Of a DNA stretch of 64,000 bases, positions 34,513 through 48,126 are shown in pieces. The translations under genes were made by a program, and so were the position numbers. This DNA comes from Syngnathus acus (Eukaryota > Chordata > Actinopteri > Syngnathiformes > Syngnathidae): contig NC_051091.1 in the NCBI RefSeq assembly GCF_901709675.1, forward strand, positions 7,412,967 through 7,476,966, read 5' to 3'. How positions within the stretch are numbered: the stretch's first letter is position 1; each line of letters opens with the position of its first letter. The notes below the pieces were generated by a model. It worked only from the letters and a program-made list of their open reading frames with translations, had not been told where the DNA came from and made no database searches.

Positions 34513-36002
34513 TTATCAATCTTTTTCATTTCTGTACATCATTTGTTTTGTTTTTTAAATCGCCTTTTGTCTAATTCTGGCATATTTACAGGTATGACAA
34601 ACTATACCCGACATAAATAAACAAATAAATACATACATAAATTGTTTTTTTTTTCTTAATCTATATAGTTTATCACCGATACTGTTGTGGGAAGAACCGC
34701 TTAGAACTCTGAACAAATTAGTGCTGGACTAGAATCCAGGAATGGAATTAGTGCTTGCTGATATAATCTGGAGGTATGAGCCAAGAACTGCTTGACCGGG
34801 TTATTTGTAAATCAGCTAAAGATGCGATTACAATAAAGTATGGCCATAAAAATGCTGGAATTTTGTTTAAACAGGCTGCATGCCAGGCAGACCTGAAAGG
34901 AGATAAGAAATGTGTGGGATGATTGCTACTGTAGCGTTCAATTAAGAGATAAAAGTACAAACCAAATGTTTGGTAACTGCCAGGAAATTCTCTTAATCAC
35001 TAAAGACCATCAGTATGGTAAATAACACAATTCAAAAGCATAATTATTCTAATCCATCTTTCTCATTGTGTCGCCAAGACAGGATGTTTAGTTGACTTCC
35101 CTCATTCAAGACCAGTCCAGTGGAACCAGTTGGTGAAGGTCATGGTTTGCTTTTCTAAAGCAGCAAGAGAGACGGAGAGCAGAAAGCCCTTTGTGTCTGC
35201 AAACCAGCAGCTGGCTCAAGAAATTCTTCAAATAATCTAAAGTCATTTTTACAAGCGTGCGAGCAGACGACTGGTGCCGGTGTGTAGCGCCAAGAACTGT
35301 ACATACTGGACAGTTTATTCATTCTATTCCTAAAAACGTTCTCCTGAGCCTTGACACAAAATTGGATTGGGAACAAGATTGTTGCCCGCTTTAAAAAAAT
35401 TAATAAATCACATTTTCCACATTTCTCTGCTCAACTTTATCTCATAATGTTAGTCTTTTCATACTGCACTTGTTTTTTTGTTAATATCTTGCTTTATTTT
35501 TACACTTGTATTACAAGTAGCACTATTCTACTAAGTCAAAAATTGCAATATCATATTTATTAAATAGATTTGGTCAAAGAATCAGTTGTCTGCATGCTGT
35601 GGGCAGCGAGGTGTTAGGATTCAAGCTACCGCTGACCTTTTGCCCTCAGATCAGCACTTTGGAATGTGGAGACTGTGGAATATTTTAATGGACAGGACAC
35701 AACACAAACTCAACTAAACAAATGCAAACTCAATATTAACATCAAAATGACTATGTCTGTATACTTTTACCTCTTCACCTCCGGTTAGGTGTGTGAATGT
35801 TTGGAGAGGAACTATCTAGTATTAGTTTTCATACATTGGTGAGCATTTTTGCAGAAAGAGGATGTTGCAAACCCGCCACTTCTCTGCATTTCTTTATCTT
35901 TATGATCCACCTTTGCACATTGCCTCTGTGTCGGTGAGACAACAAAAGGCTCAGCTAGAAAAACAACCACAGACACAAGACAAGGCATTCAATTTACCTA
36001 AC

Positions 36003-36160
36003 ACATGTTTGGACTGTGGGAAACCTGAGTGCTTAGAACATCCTCACACAAGCATAGGATGAACATGTCCAATTCCACACTGGAAGCCCAGATCTAAGAT
36101 TCAAACCCCAAACCTGTGATTTAGATTTGATAACCAATTAAGTACTAAGCTGTCAACAAT
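36003..36160 (-). mobile_element. Degraded SINE copy (Mermaid-like)
   Basis: Read on the minus strand this resembles the SINE at 1210-1570: ACATGTTTGGACTGTGGGAA corresponds to its CCCACATCCCAAAAACATG block, and ATTCAAACCCCAAACC corresponds to the tRNA B-box region. Divergence is high and no target duplication remains. Confidence 0.55.
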
Positions 36161-39100
36161 ATACTAAGTCAGAGGTCACCAAGCGCACATGAGTAACACA
36201 TGGACATGTTCTAAAAAAAGTTCATCAGTGATGGGAAATTATGATTTTTGAGGAATGCTGTAGAGGTGACTATTGTATTTGTTGTCAATAAGGGTCAATG
36301 GTCTAGGAAAAGCAACTAAAATAAAAGGAGCGTTAAAAGAATAGATTGTAGCTGTAGTTTTTTTTTTCCTCTTCTTCTTCTTGCACCGTTATGATTACTG
36401 TCGTTGGGCCTGAGCATCTCAGTTGGGAAAACTTACTTTAAACAGCTGAGATTTTAGCAGTCATAAACATTTGGCATTCCTATGAAAAAAACCAACAACA
36501 ACTCATTTCAGTCGATTTCGGTACACAAATGATATGCAGAAATGCTGCTGAAACAAATAGTGAAATGTAATTCTTGGCACTTACCTTGCAGACTAGTTAG
36601 CATCCCGAGCTAACTGTCTCCATACAATCGCCACTCCATCGATGAACATTTCCAAGATTAAACTGACGTTTTAACGCTCAGTCATACATGGAGTATAACA
36701 AACAGACGCGTGTATACGAATATGCTTGAAGTGGTTCCAAAACCAAATATAGTTTAGTTTAACAGCTTGATTCAAGTTTTACTCCCAAAACTAAACTTTT
36801 TCAGAGGGTACTTCAGTAAAGTTACGTGTGATACATTCAGGGTCTCTCGGAGAATGAAGTGCTCATTTCACTAAACAACGTTATTGTAAATGTCCACAAG
36901 GGGATTGTGGCCAAAAAGCAAATTTGCAAAATTAAATACATTAAATGTAAAAATAGTAAAACCAAAAAAGTCAATTTGATAAGAGCTCAAATGTATCATC
37001 CCCCAAAATACAATGTTGTAATTTGGTCAGCTGGAAACAAGTTATGTTTTGAAAATAAGAAGTAAACAGGGGAATCTTCATTCATGATAGTTATTATCGT
37101 CAATCAATAATCAATCATCTCCAGCCCGTAATGTAGTGTCAAATTTACTTGCAAATATGTCTTTGAACGCCACATCTACTATTTTCTGCGTCTGTAGTTT
37201 ACGGGAGAAGTTTTTGTTAAGTCTGTACGTTTGTCATTAATATCTGGGGATTCAATTACATTAGAAAAATAGATAAATTAAAAGAACGAATCTATTGGTT
37301 TAAAAAAAAAACTATCCAGTCTTTTATATTTATTCTACATATTGGAGTGTAATAACGGTATCTGACCAGTAGAGAGCAGGTAAGGTTTATTTCTGTGGTG
37401 ATGCGGTGACCTCCATTTGCTTCCTTCACACTGACCATTAAACGTCACACGTCTTTCTTCTCAAACCTGGCACAAGGTTAAGTTATGAAATATTTTTGAT
37501 TTGGTGCAGGTCTGTAAAACCCTCCCCCCTTATTTCTTTATTAATAGGATTGCAGTGACATTTAATTGTGCAGCAGTGAGTTTTGAAAAATTGAAAACAT
37601 TCATTTGAGTCCCTTTTCCTTGGGTCACTGGAGAGGAAAGGTTTATTTTTATCACAATTCCATTTCTAGGAGAGTTTAGGTCACAGTCGTTATCTTTCTT
37701 CATATTTATTTTTCTCCAATATGCAACAAATAAAACTTCATTCATTCAGCCTGTAATGAAATTTTGATTGACAATGTGCTATGATGTAATGTCTTGTATA
37801 ATTTAAAAAAAATAATATCTCAGTTGGCCTGATAATTGCACTTTTATTAAAGATTTGCCTCATATGTTTCATATTCTAATCTGAAGACTAAAGTAATTGA
37901 TGCAAATGTACAATTCTTGCATTGGTGGCAGAGCAATTAAAGAGCAAAAGACAGATCAGGAATGGTTCATAGTATTTTATTTATTTTTTTTTCAACTGTG
38001 GCGCAGTTATCAATTGGTCCCTTCAGAGCGGGTGTATTTGAGATTTTTGTAGTCCTTGCTCATTTCTCCCATCATATTGTCCCCGGTCAAAGCTAATTAA
38101 GTTTGACAGCACCGAGAAGGCTTTGGTGGATGCGGACATTGTTCTAGCGGGGAAACTGTCATTACGACGCCCTCCTCGTGACAGAATGGACTGGGGAGAA
38201 ATTAACTCCGAGGTCCAGCTTGCAGCTATTGTGCTCTGGCCCGGGAAGAGTGAGGGCTGGAGGACAGGCCGCATCTTATAAGAGGCGGCTGCGCAGGCCG
38301 GAGAAGGCCTCATTGTTCTACAGGCAGTTTCAGTTAAGAAGGCACAGAGAATGAATGACCTCCTTCTAGGATCCCCGCTCCACTTTGCAGTATTCCGCTT
38401 TCTTGTGTCAAGGTGATGTGTGGATATACACATCATGCCACATTGTTTGCTTTGACGTGGTTCTTCCTCATGCTCAGCTGTACCTTTTCCTTTAAAACCC
38501 TTTAATGATTTCTTCCTCTGCATTCTTGCCGCTCTGTCAGTGGAACACTGCATTCCTCTTGCCGAATAAGTGCTGTCTCACTCCAATTGAGCAGAGTCAA
38601 TGTGAATGCCAGTGAATGGAGCAGGCTCAATGGGGGAAAATAAACAATTGCGTCGGTCCATGGGTGCAGCGGGGGAGAGCGGATGAGATGAAGGGAGAAA
38701 GGCCTCCCTAACGTGCTAAGATTCCCAGGGATACTTGCTCTTTGCTCCCTTTAAAGGAGGATCTCGTAAACGTCTTCAACAGAGAATGATTTCTTTTTTC
38801 TTTCTCTCGCTTTTTTATTAGTGGACAGAAAGGGTGGTCAGCATCAGGGCGGTTGTTTGACATGGAGGGGTGGGGGGGGGCATACACACGTGCGCTCGCA
38901 CGCACACACTCACACGCACAATTTGTTCCTCACTTGTCGTGTGCAACGTTTCAGAAAAATAGTCCATTGTCTGGGTGTTAAAGGTTCTTGTTGTTGCTGT
39001 TTAACCACAGCCAAAGTTCCTCCTCCACAATGACGTGCAAAGACAGCGTCAACCACTCTGTGACACTTCAAGAGGGTCTTTTGACTAAAAAACAACAAAA

Positions 39101-42100
39101 CCTTTTTGCTAAAGAGGGATTCCTTGATTCTGGTTCATCACTCTCACACATGCACACTAGCAAATCAAAGTCATCCAACAAGATGCAAAAAATATATATA
39201 TTAAATGGCAAAAAAGACCTAGACAACTTCAAAAATCGATTTGATGCTGCGTGGAGGTTTTGTTATAGCAATATCCAGCAAAAAAGAAAATATGATTTTT
39301 TTTAAAATACTATGTTGAGAGTTGATCACAAACGTCCAAGAAAAAATTGCCACTTAAAAGCCATTTCTGTTAAATATATATCAAATGTTTTGTTTTCTGC
39401 AGAGTGAATGTTATCATTCCATCTCACAGCATTTGATAAACACTCGACTCAGGGAGGAGTCATGTTTCATTTGAAGCCAACTGCCCTTGAGAGCCAAATG
39501 AGGAGCTTTGACACAAGCCAGAAGAGGCCTGCTGGTCAGTGCCAACATGGGGTTTGTGTTTGTCAGCCTTTTTGACACTCAAATGAGGGGATCAGAAACT
39601 GCCTGTTGATGTAACACGGAGGGCGAACGGTGGCGGGCATGTCAAAGATGTAAAAAAAAAGAAAAAAATCTGCTAGACTAAAAAAAAAAACCTTTGTCTA
39701 ATTACTTTAAGACATATTATTATTATTATCTTATTTTATACATGATTAACTAGCTACAACAATTTGATTCGACTCAATTTAGTAGGAATCTGATTCAATT
39801 CGATACGGGTCAGATTAAGAGTGTAAATGTGGCATAGCCTTCAAAGAGACTCTATACATATATATTAGGGAGGGTGCATCTTTCCAAAAAATGTGAGTCC
39901 ATAACCTGATATATTTTAAAATGGAACCATTTGTGAATTATTTTAAATCAAAATTAAATGTCCCAATTAAATCCAGTTCTTGTTCCACCACTACTTCAGG
40001 TTTTCCATTCCGATCCCTACTGATGAGTGCACAAATTCCCAATTTTTTTCTAGTTACGAGCTGTCACCCGGTCGATGTTTACGAGTCTCATAAGCATGAA
40101 TCAGGTCCGGACACGCCGCTGCGAGATGGTGGTGGCAATGAACGCCTCAACATCTGCCAAGCATCACATCATTTGAGAATGTACTTGTACGGTGGCTCTC
40201 CTGGTAGGTGGTCTACCTAAGCGCTTGGTTTAGAATGAGGATCTGAGCTAGGCTATCTTGTGCTTATCATCAGTTTTACGGTCAGACCTGTTCACATCGG
40301 GAGTCGTTTTAGGTCAGATGACAAGCTCACAAAACACCAGGGGGATCGAGTTCATCACTCAGAGAAGCATCAGGAGCGAAGGGGGTGGGACAGCTCAAGG
40401 ACGCCGGTACAGGAGGCAATCGGTGACACGATGAGGACATGCCATAAAACGGTGTGTGCCAGAGCAGGATTCTAATATTTGTTGATTCTTGCATTAAGAA
40501 AAAAGAGGTCCAGAGGTAGACTTGATGAATGTTTTGATGGTGGCGTTTTGATAGGGGTAATTTTGACCTGACAGGGCCCAGGCTCTCTCATGAATCAAAA
40601 TGTGTCAGCCAGGCGCTGGAGATGGAGGGTCGCTCATTGTGGCTCTGACACCCAAGTGAGGGGCCGAGGCTGCTGGGGGTCAAGTGTGACACCTCATTAG
40701 GACGGTGTTGATTTAGTGCGGCCACAGCGCAACAGACCTCCTCCCATGGGGTATACCGAGAGGCGTTTGAGGGAGGGGGGTGGGGAGCGGCGAGCACCGG
40801 ACAGAGAATGGGAGCCTATACTCCTCCTCAACGGGTAAGGCCGTCATGTGACAGCTTGCAAATCATGCACCTACGCCACACACCCTGCCCAGCCCCCTAC
40901 GCTCCCTGGACGTTATGACCATTTCTTTCATTACAAATAGCACAAATATTTTCCCTTGAATTTGTTTTTCATGCTACAAGGACCCACACCTGGTCAGCTT
41001 CCCCCCCCCGCTCAGCCACCACCACCCAAAATGAGCCCGCAAGAGCCCCTGACCTGACAGCATAATTCCGACCTTTCACCTTTGATCTTTCGATTTGAAA
41101 TTGTTTTCTACAACGTCAAGATGATTTCTGACAAGCCGCAGTTGTTCTCGCTGGGCTGAAGCCTAAACTGGAGTGTTTGATTAATGTCAAGTCTTGTTTA
41201 TTTCTATAGCATATTCGAAACAACCACAGTGGGCAAATGCCCCGAATGCAATCGTCCGATTTGTTTAATGCAAAAAAAGATAAAATTGTTCAACATATTA
41301 TAAATTTGATAAAAATCAAATAACACAATAATAGCAAGCATATTTCAGCCTAGAAATAAATTTGTAATTGTTACTGTATAAACTAACAAACAATATACAG
41401 TATTTTTTATGTCAGTTAGTTGATTGCGCATAATTATAACCAAAGTCTAATCATATGCAGGGAGCAATCAAAAACAGCTCTAAAATGATGTAAACACAAT
41501 GTCAATTATAGCAATCAAGCATCTCTATTCTTTGAGAGCAGGCTATTTATGCAATGTTCATTTTTAATTAAAGCACAAAATGGTAGCGTATCTTCGTTTA
41601 CCAAATAATCAATTGTTTTTAATGTCTACACTGACTAGGTGACAACCCAAAGGCCTCGAGGGACCTTTTTTTCATGAACCCATCATGCATACCTAAATCT
41701 AAAATGATGGAAAGCACTGAGAATACATTAATAATAAATGAATTGTGATCCAAAGAAATGCTCGTTTACCATTCTTGTCGTAATGAGATATCGCTTACTA
41801 TTTGCATTTTCAAACGATTGGACCAATGCACAAATAAAAATGACGATAGGCACATAATACACACCAAAATGCAAAATGTATTATTTTTTTAAAATAAAGT
41901 AATAACATTTTTAAAGTAATCAGATATCGTATTTGACACGTTAATTAATAAATCTCACCGAGACCAGATGATTTATGAACGCTCACAGTCCGCTTTTGTT
42001 GCCTTTGAGATTTTACTCATTAGTCTGAATAATAACTGTCACTAATTCAAGCTGTTCTCCGTTGGCTTTTTGAATAGAGCGAGAGGGAGAAAGAGGCAGA

Positions 42101-44018
42101 AAAAGAGAGGAGGAGAGGCCTGAGAGATTAACTCCAGTGAGCTCACTCTGAGAGGCCCAGGAACGGCGGAATATTGTTCTAGTGCTGGGGAGATGGGGGG
42201 ATGGAAAGTGGGTGTGCGGGTGGGAAGGGGGTGGCGAAAGGGTGGGGCGAGAGAATCCCTATGCAGCCAGAGAAATGAACTTGATGATCTCAGCGGGGGG
42301 AGGGGGGCGAGGAGAGGATCGCCATTGCTTGCTCCTGACAATCAAAATTAGATTGGCCAGCGCTGTGTCAACACAAGACTCAGTTAAGGCATGACATGGG
42401 GAGCAAGGGAGGGACGGAGGGAGGGCGACTTGCCCAAGCCGCCCCCTCCACCGAGGGTGCTTGAGAAATGTGCCATGTGAACTATGGAGACCCCACAGTG
42501 CCTTTCACTGACTGCTTGGGACTCAAAGAAATCCACAAGGGCTTTTTTTTAAATGTCCGTCACTGTAAGTGACCACGTTCTGTGTTTTGGCAACACCTTT
42601 CATTTGAAGCTCAAATGATGAATTGTTGGGTTACTGTATGAGGCGAGCACATTATTTGCAATGAATCGAGCACGGGCCCCTTACCTAATAGGGACATAAT
42701 CAATTAATTAATTATAACATTTAATTGGCCCTGAATCTCACTCTGGACGCTTGAATGGGAACAGTTTGTAATGGGCAAGCTATGTATAATAAATCAAACT
42801 TTAAAAAAAGAAATGTAAACACTAGGAAAATCCTTTTTAGAAAGTCAGTCAGTTGCTTTTGAATAAAGGCTTGGTTGATTGAAAAATATGAATTATAAGT
42901 GAGGCTGCCTCAGGGCTCAACCTTTCCTACTTCACTAGTTGATTTTATTGTCATGTCAGATTCTTCCGTCCAATCCCGCGCGTGTGATCTTTGGTGAGCG
43001 GTTCCTCTTGTGTCGACACACACCAATTGGCGAGCCAGACAAAAAGGTGTTACTGATGACTGTGTCCAGCAATTGACGCTATTCACTCCTTGCCCCCAAT
43101 TCACCTTCTTTCTCAACTTTATGGCTAATTGCCAAAAAGCTCCTCCCAACCCCCCAGCAGCCTTTCAGGAGGATTTTGCGAGATGTTCAATATTCCTGTT
43201 GGACTGTACCATTTCAAATGAGCCTTTCTAACACCGTTTATTTAAACCCTTTGAAACTCTAACTCTAATTTCAAAGTCCGCTTTATTGTCAATTTCTTCA
43301 CATGCCAAGACACACAAAGAAATCGAAATTACGTTCCCACTATTCCACAATTTGAAACTCTACTTCGAAATGAGCTCATCATGTTAATGGTCTTGAGGCT
43401 TTTACGTGCAGCCTTGGACCCTTATGACATCACATCCAACTTGTACGAGTCATCTTTATGTGAGCAAAACAATAAAAGCATCAATCAATGTCCTCCCTTG
43501 TCCATTTAGGGCGACTAAGAGCGATGATCTGCGCAGCAGGTTGATGAACTGGAGAGGCAGGGGACTGTGAATGTTTGTTTATGTCGAGTAAGGATTTGTC
43601 AAAAGGTTTATGTCATTGCTGGCATCGGTCTCTCTGAGCTTGTACTGGGTGGTCTTTGTCCGTTTGCATCCGTAAAGGGCTTCGCTCTCACTCTCATTCT
43701 TATTGATTCTCTAAATTAGGTTGATGAGAGGCCCTCCTATCAGGTGGCATATTAATTGGGCCAGGCTGGATCTTATATGAAATCCAAATAATGGCAACTC
43801 CAACCCCAACACTGAACCTTTGTCCTCCGAACACTTTCTTTCACCAATTAGCCTCACGCTGGATGCGTCGCTTGCCACCTCCGCTGCCCGCTACCCCTTT
43901 CACGGATTTACCGCGCCACCAGTAGCGTGTGCGTACATCATCAGTCTGTTTCCTGGCGAACCCGTCCAAAAAATAACACCAATGAGTAAACCACCAATCT
44001 CATAAGCTAAATAAATGA

Positions 44019-44024
44019 TTTATT
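44019..44024 (-). promoter_or_regulatory. Candidate GDF11 poly(A) signal
   Basis: TTTATT on the plus strand is AATAAA on the minus strand, 2.45 kb after the GDF11 stop. Several nearer AT-rich variants exist, so the true cleavage site is uncertain. Confidence 0.35.
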
Positions 44025-46473
44025 GTACAAAAGAAAAATGATAATAAACAACAAAGACAAAAAATAACAATTGAACAGTTATTCATATGCACAACCATTA
44101 ATCTACAACCTTGGGGTGATTTATTTAAAACTACACAAAGTATGGAGCAATGAAAAAACACTAGAAGCGGTGAACCTGTCCAAAACGTCATAAATGTCAA
44201 CATTCGGGTTGTTATTTACATAGAGGCTTTTTTTTTTTTAACTCTCATATATTTCTATGAAAACACTTGCACACATACCAGTATACAAAGACTACATTTC
44301 AAAATGGCTTTCGCAATAGTCAAGCCATGGCGGGCACAGCTAATTCCATCTTCGGATATCACACGTGAGCATCAGTCATTCTGTCAAGAAGTCCATCCCA
44401 GCCTGAGAGTACGGGGACCCTGTGGTTTTCTTCTTCTCTTTTTTGGGGGTCGTGAGGGTTCATTTGCACATTTTAATCCATTTTTAAAAGCTTGTTTTTT
44501 TTTCTTTTTTTAGAACGCTAAAGTGAGGTAGACAGACTTTGTAATTAATATTAATAAATATAGACAATTAACCAGTTGAATCTTTTCCAACCACTGCCCC
44601 TAACAGCATTTTCCTCCCTTTGAAAAGTTCTAGCATAATTCCTGCGATAACAACACAAGTTACAGCACAAGACATGTCGTCCTCTACTTTGGCTAACGAT
44701 CCCTGGATACTCCTCCCATTCTTACATGGGCGCTTTCCTTTAAAACACACACAAAGGCAAATCGGACTCTAAAGTCTCGCTAACTTTGTAATAAAGTAGA
44801 TGGGCGGGCCATTTCCAGTTAAAGCATTCTGTATTCATCGACGCAGACTGTCATTACACCACGTTGATGACTTGGTTCGGAAAAAGGAGGCCTTTCAGGC
44901 CGCTGGCACGGGACAGGACGTCAGGGTCCAAATTGGATTTACATTCAAAATGGATTGAATGCATATGGAGTGGACAGGCCCCCGCTTCAGACAAAAAGCC
45001 AGGACGAGTGTGGCGGCATCAAACGAGTGATAACCTTGCTAGTTCCTCAGCAGAAGCTTGACTAGTTTCTTTGAGGCTCCATTGTCCAAGCTCGCTTGTG
45101 CTTGGTCAAAAACACAAAATAACACTTTACCTCCTCATGCCATAGTGCAAAATTTATTGTTGGTAAGGTAGAGTGCCCCCCCCAAAAAGGTTTTCGTACG
45201 CCTTTTTCTTTTTAATATATACATATATCATTTATATATAATAATGTCAGAAGGCTCTTCCTTTATCCAACAGCATAGTGCTTTCGTTTACAACAAATGG
45301 ATATCTCTGCTAGGATATCCAGGAGACAAAGACACACTTTGAGCATACTGTACTAAGCTCTACTGTATTTAAGCACTAACAATAGTAATTCTTCACGATG
45401 AGAATGAGCTGGGTGGGGGGATGGGGAGGGATGCAGTTTTCTAAATGGCGGTTAGTGGCTTGATTGGATCTAATTTTGCTAATGTTCAGTGAATCAGCTT
45501 GGACATTTTTGTTTATTTACACCAGGCTAGATTTTCCGCACGCTCCAGCTCCTGATGTACAGTAAAGCGTCAAATGATTCATACCTCAGCCAAATGTTGA
45601 CTTCAAGTGCAATGTTGTTTCGCTGAATGGTTATCGTTTAGCTCCCATAACAGCAAGGATGCGAATAATTTAAAAGCAACTAAGAATGTTTAGAATATAA
45701 ACCTATGTAGCTAAACAACAGCCATTCATCAAATGCAAATTGACCAACTCAAGACTTGACCCAGATATGAATCATTTTAGCCTTAACTGTTTATCGGAAG
45801 TCGCCGCTTTAGCAGAGCGAGCCATACTTTCCACTCACGCTCTTGCTTTTTGGAGTTTTTACAAGACTCCAAATAAAACACATCAAAGCAGCAGTGAAAA
45901 GGGTTTGTAGATACGCGAGAATGTCACACTAAGGTGTTATAGATTAAGGGTTTGCTTTTGGATCTCTTCAAAACGTTACATTTCTGGACATCTGTAAACA
46001 GCAATGAACCGAATTTGTAGGTGTGGATTCCGGTTGAGGTGTCTGCCCCCCCCCCCCCTTTTTTTGTAGATCACTCATGAAGAAAGAGTGCTGTGAACTA
46101 AAATGTCTCGAAACTAAAAATGTCTCCTGTCATCTTCATCCACCAACATGGATGGACATTTCACAAAGATGCCATTAAAAACACAACAACGGAAATCAAA
46201 CATGTTCTTATTCTTTGTAGCCGCACCTCACATTCACTTCATGTACTGTATTTCCATCACTCGGTCCCTTTTTTGATTCCTATTTCACACAGAACTTTCT
46301 ACAAGTTAGAATCATTTGAATTTGACGAAATGGAACCCTTTGGTTTTTTTTTTTAATCTTTTTTTTTCAATCTGGTGCCAAGGAATGGGTTCTGGTGCCA
46401 GGGGAGAGCTCCATTTGCATTTAAGGTGGTTTGATGGAATGGTGAACGTGCACAAGCGCGTCATCCCCTCAGC

Positions 46474-48077
46474 CTAAGAGCAGCCACATCGATCCACTAC
46501 CATCCCGGGAATCTTGCCATGGATAATCTGCTGCTTATCGTTGAAGTAGAGCATGTTAATGGGCGACATCTTGGTGGGGGTGCAGCAGGGCCCCGCCGAG
46601 CCGCGGGGGTTGGCGTGCTGCACCAAGTGAGTGTGCGGGTACTTTTGCATGAACATGTACTCGCACTGGCCCGAGCAATAATTGGCTTTGTAGCGCTTGG
46701 GCGCGATGATCCAGTCCCAGCCGAAGGCCTCGAAGTCCACCGTCAGAGGGTAACGACAGCAACGGGACTCGGTGGAGTGCTCGTCGCAGTCCAGGCCCAG
46801 GTTTCTTCGAGAGCGTTTGGTCGTCTCCAGAACCTTCACTTCCAGGAACGGCTGCTGGAAACAGGGGGAGGAGTGAGAGAAAGGGGTGGTTATAAAGGGG
46901 GTGAAAAGTGAATCAACTGATGATGAATGGTGAAAAGAAAATTAGCGCTAGCAGCTATTGAATATTTTTGGTGTTTGGATATCTTACTGAAAATTGACTG
47001 TTCAAATAAAACAGGGTTAAAAAAAAACACATCTATGAACACAAAAGTGAAAATAACACATTTCACTTAAAGTATTTTGATTGTTCAATATTAATTCATT
47101 TTAAAAATTCACTGTTAATTTTCGTAAAAAAAAAAATTGCTCAGCACAAAAAACATGACTTTAAATAATTCTTTGGTTTGCTCATCTTCTGACATTAATC
47201 TTGCGATATCTCATAAGGTACGCTTGCATGACATTGACATCACCCACTGCCCCCTTTTTATAATTCCAATTGTTCTCATCAATATCTAGCTTAACTGCTT
47301 ACTAAAATGCTACACCAAATTGGGTGACTTTTTTGCAAAGCCTCCCCCTTTCCCTCTGTGATTCCAGCTGGACGACAATCAATTTGATGTGACGCATGAA
47401 GAAGAAGATATAAACTGAAAGGCCAATGGGGGTGAAACCACTTTTGGCCTTTCGAGTCCTTGTTGTTGAAGTAAAATCCCAGAGGATGATGGTTGGAAAC
47501 GTTTTGCTTTTTTCTTTGCTTATTTGATCTTGCCTTTGTTTTGGATCTTTTCTTTTTTTACTTCAAGAATAATAATAGACACTGCTGTGTTCACTGAGGA
47601 CAATGTTTTATTGCCCAAGACACCAGAGATGACCTCTGTGACAAGCACTTGGCAAATATTTGGTGGAGCCGATTCTTTGTGAAAATCATGTCCTCTCTCA
47701 TCAAAGCACTAAATATTTTAAATTCACCTTTATGGACATTCTTTAGCTCATCTCTTTTGTATCTAATTATTTGCAGGCCTTATTTAGCATGACAGCGATT
47801 CATATATAATATTCAAAACAAGATTGAACATCATCCTCCGTTTTGATGTAAGATTCTAGCTACATCGACATTGACTGTTTTTTTCTGTCCACTTGGGGGC
47901 AGTAAGAACAAGTTACAATCATGACAGTCTTGTACAACAGTTCACATACGCATATAGAAATAATTAACTGTCCAAGATGATGACAAGTTATGGCTCAGCA
48001 CAATCATTCAATATTGTGTTGTTCTAAACCTTTTGGGTCAATAAAAGAAATCTGATAATTTCCTAATTTTGACTGAG

Positions 48078-48126
<49 letters not shown>

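Larger units (their letters stand above)
32239..46473. other. Gene-poor interval between INAVA and GDF11
   Basis: About 14 kb with no recognised gene. The left end (32.2-33.8 kb) should hold the INAVA promoter and untranslated exon. The right end (about 44.0-46.47 kb) is a probable GDF11 3' UTR; a minus-strand poly(A) signal lies at 44019-44024 (TTTATT). In between are AT-rich DNA, degraded SINE pieces (34484-34512, 36003-36160), a repeat-like piece near 43271-43345 and several unique, mixed-composition stretches (about 38.0-38.6, 40.6-41.0, 42.0-42.9 kb). The last are the best candidates for regulatory conserved elements, which cannot be tested here. Confidence 0.5.

Noticed and set aside
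36160-36260. AGAGGTCACCAAGCGCACATG as a possible hAT end
   Set aside because: Only a short resemblance to a common hAT terminus, with no opposite end or target duplication.
38023-38553. 176-codon open reading frame on the minus strand in the INAVA-GDF11 spacer
   Set aside because: No recognisable domain, basic low-information composition, no splice partners, and open mainly because the stretch is GC-richer than its surroundings. Retained only as part of a possible conserved noncoding island.
46519-46911. 130-codon plus-strand open frame opposite GDF11 exon 3
   Set aside because: A shadow of the strongly conserved GDF11 mature domain on the other strand.
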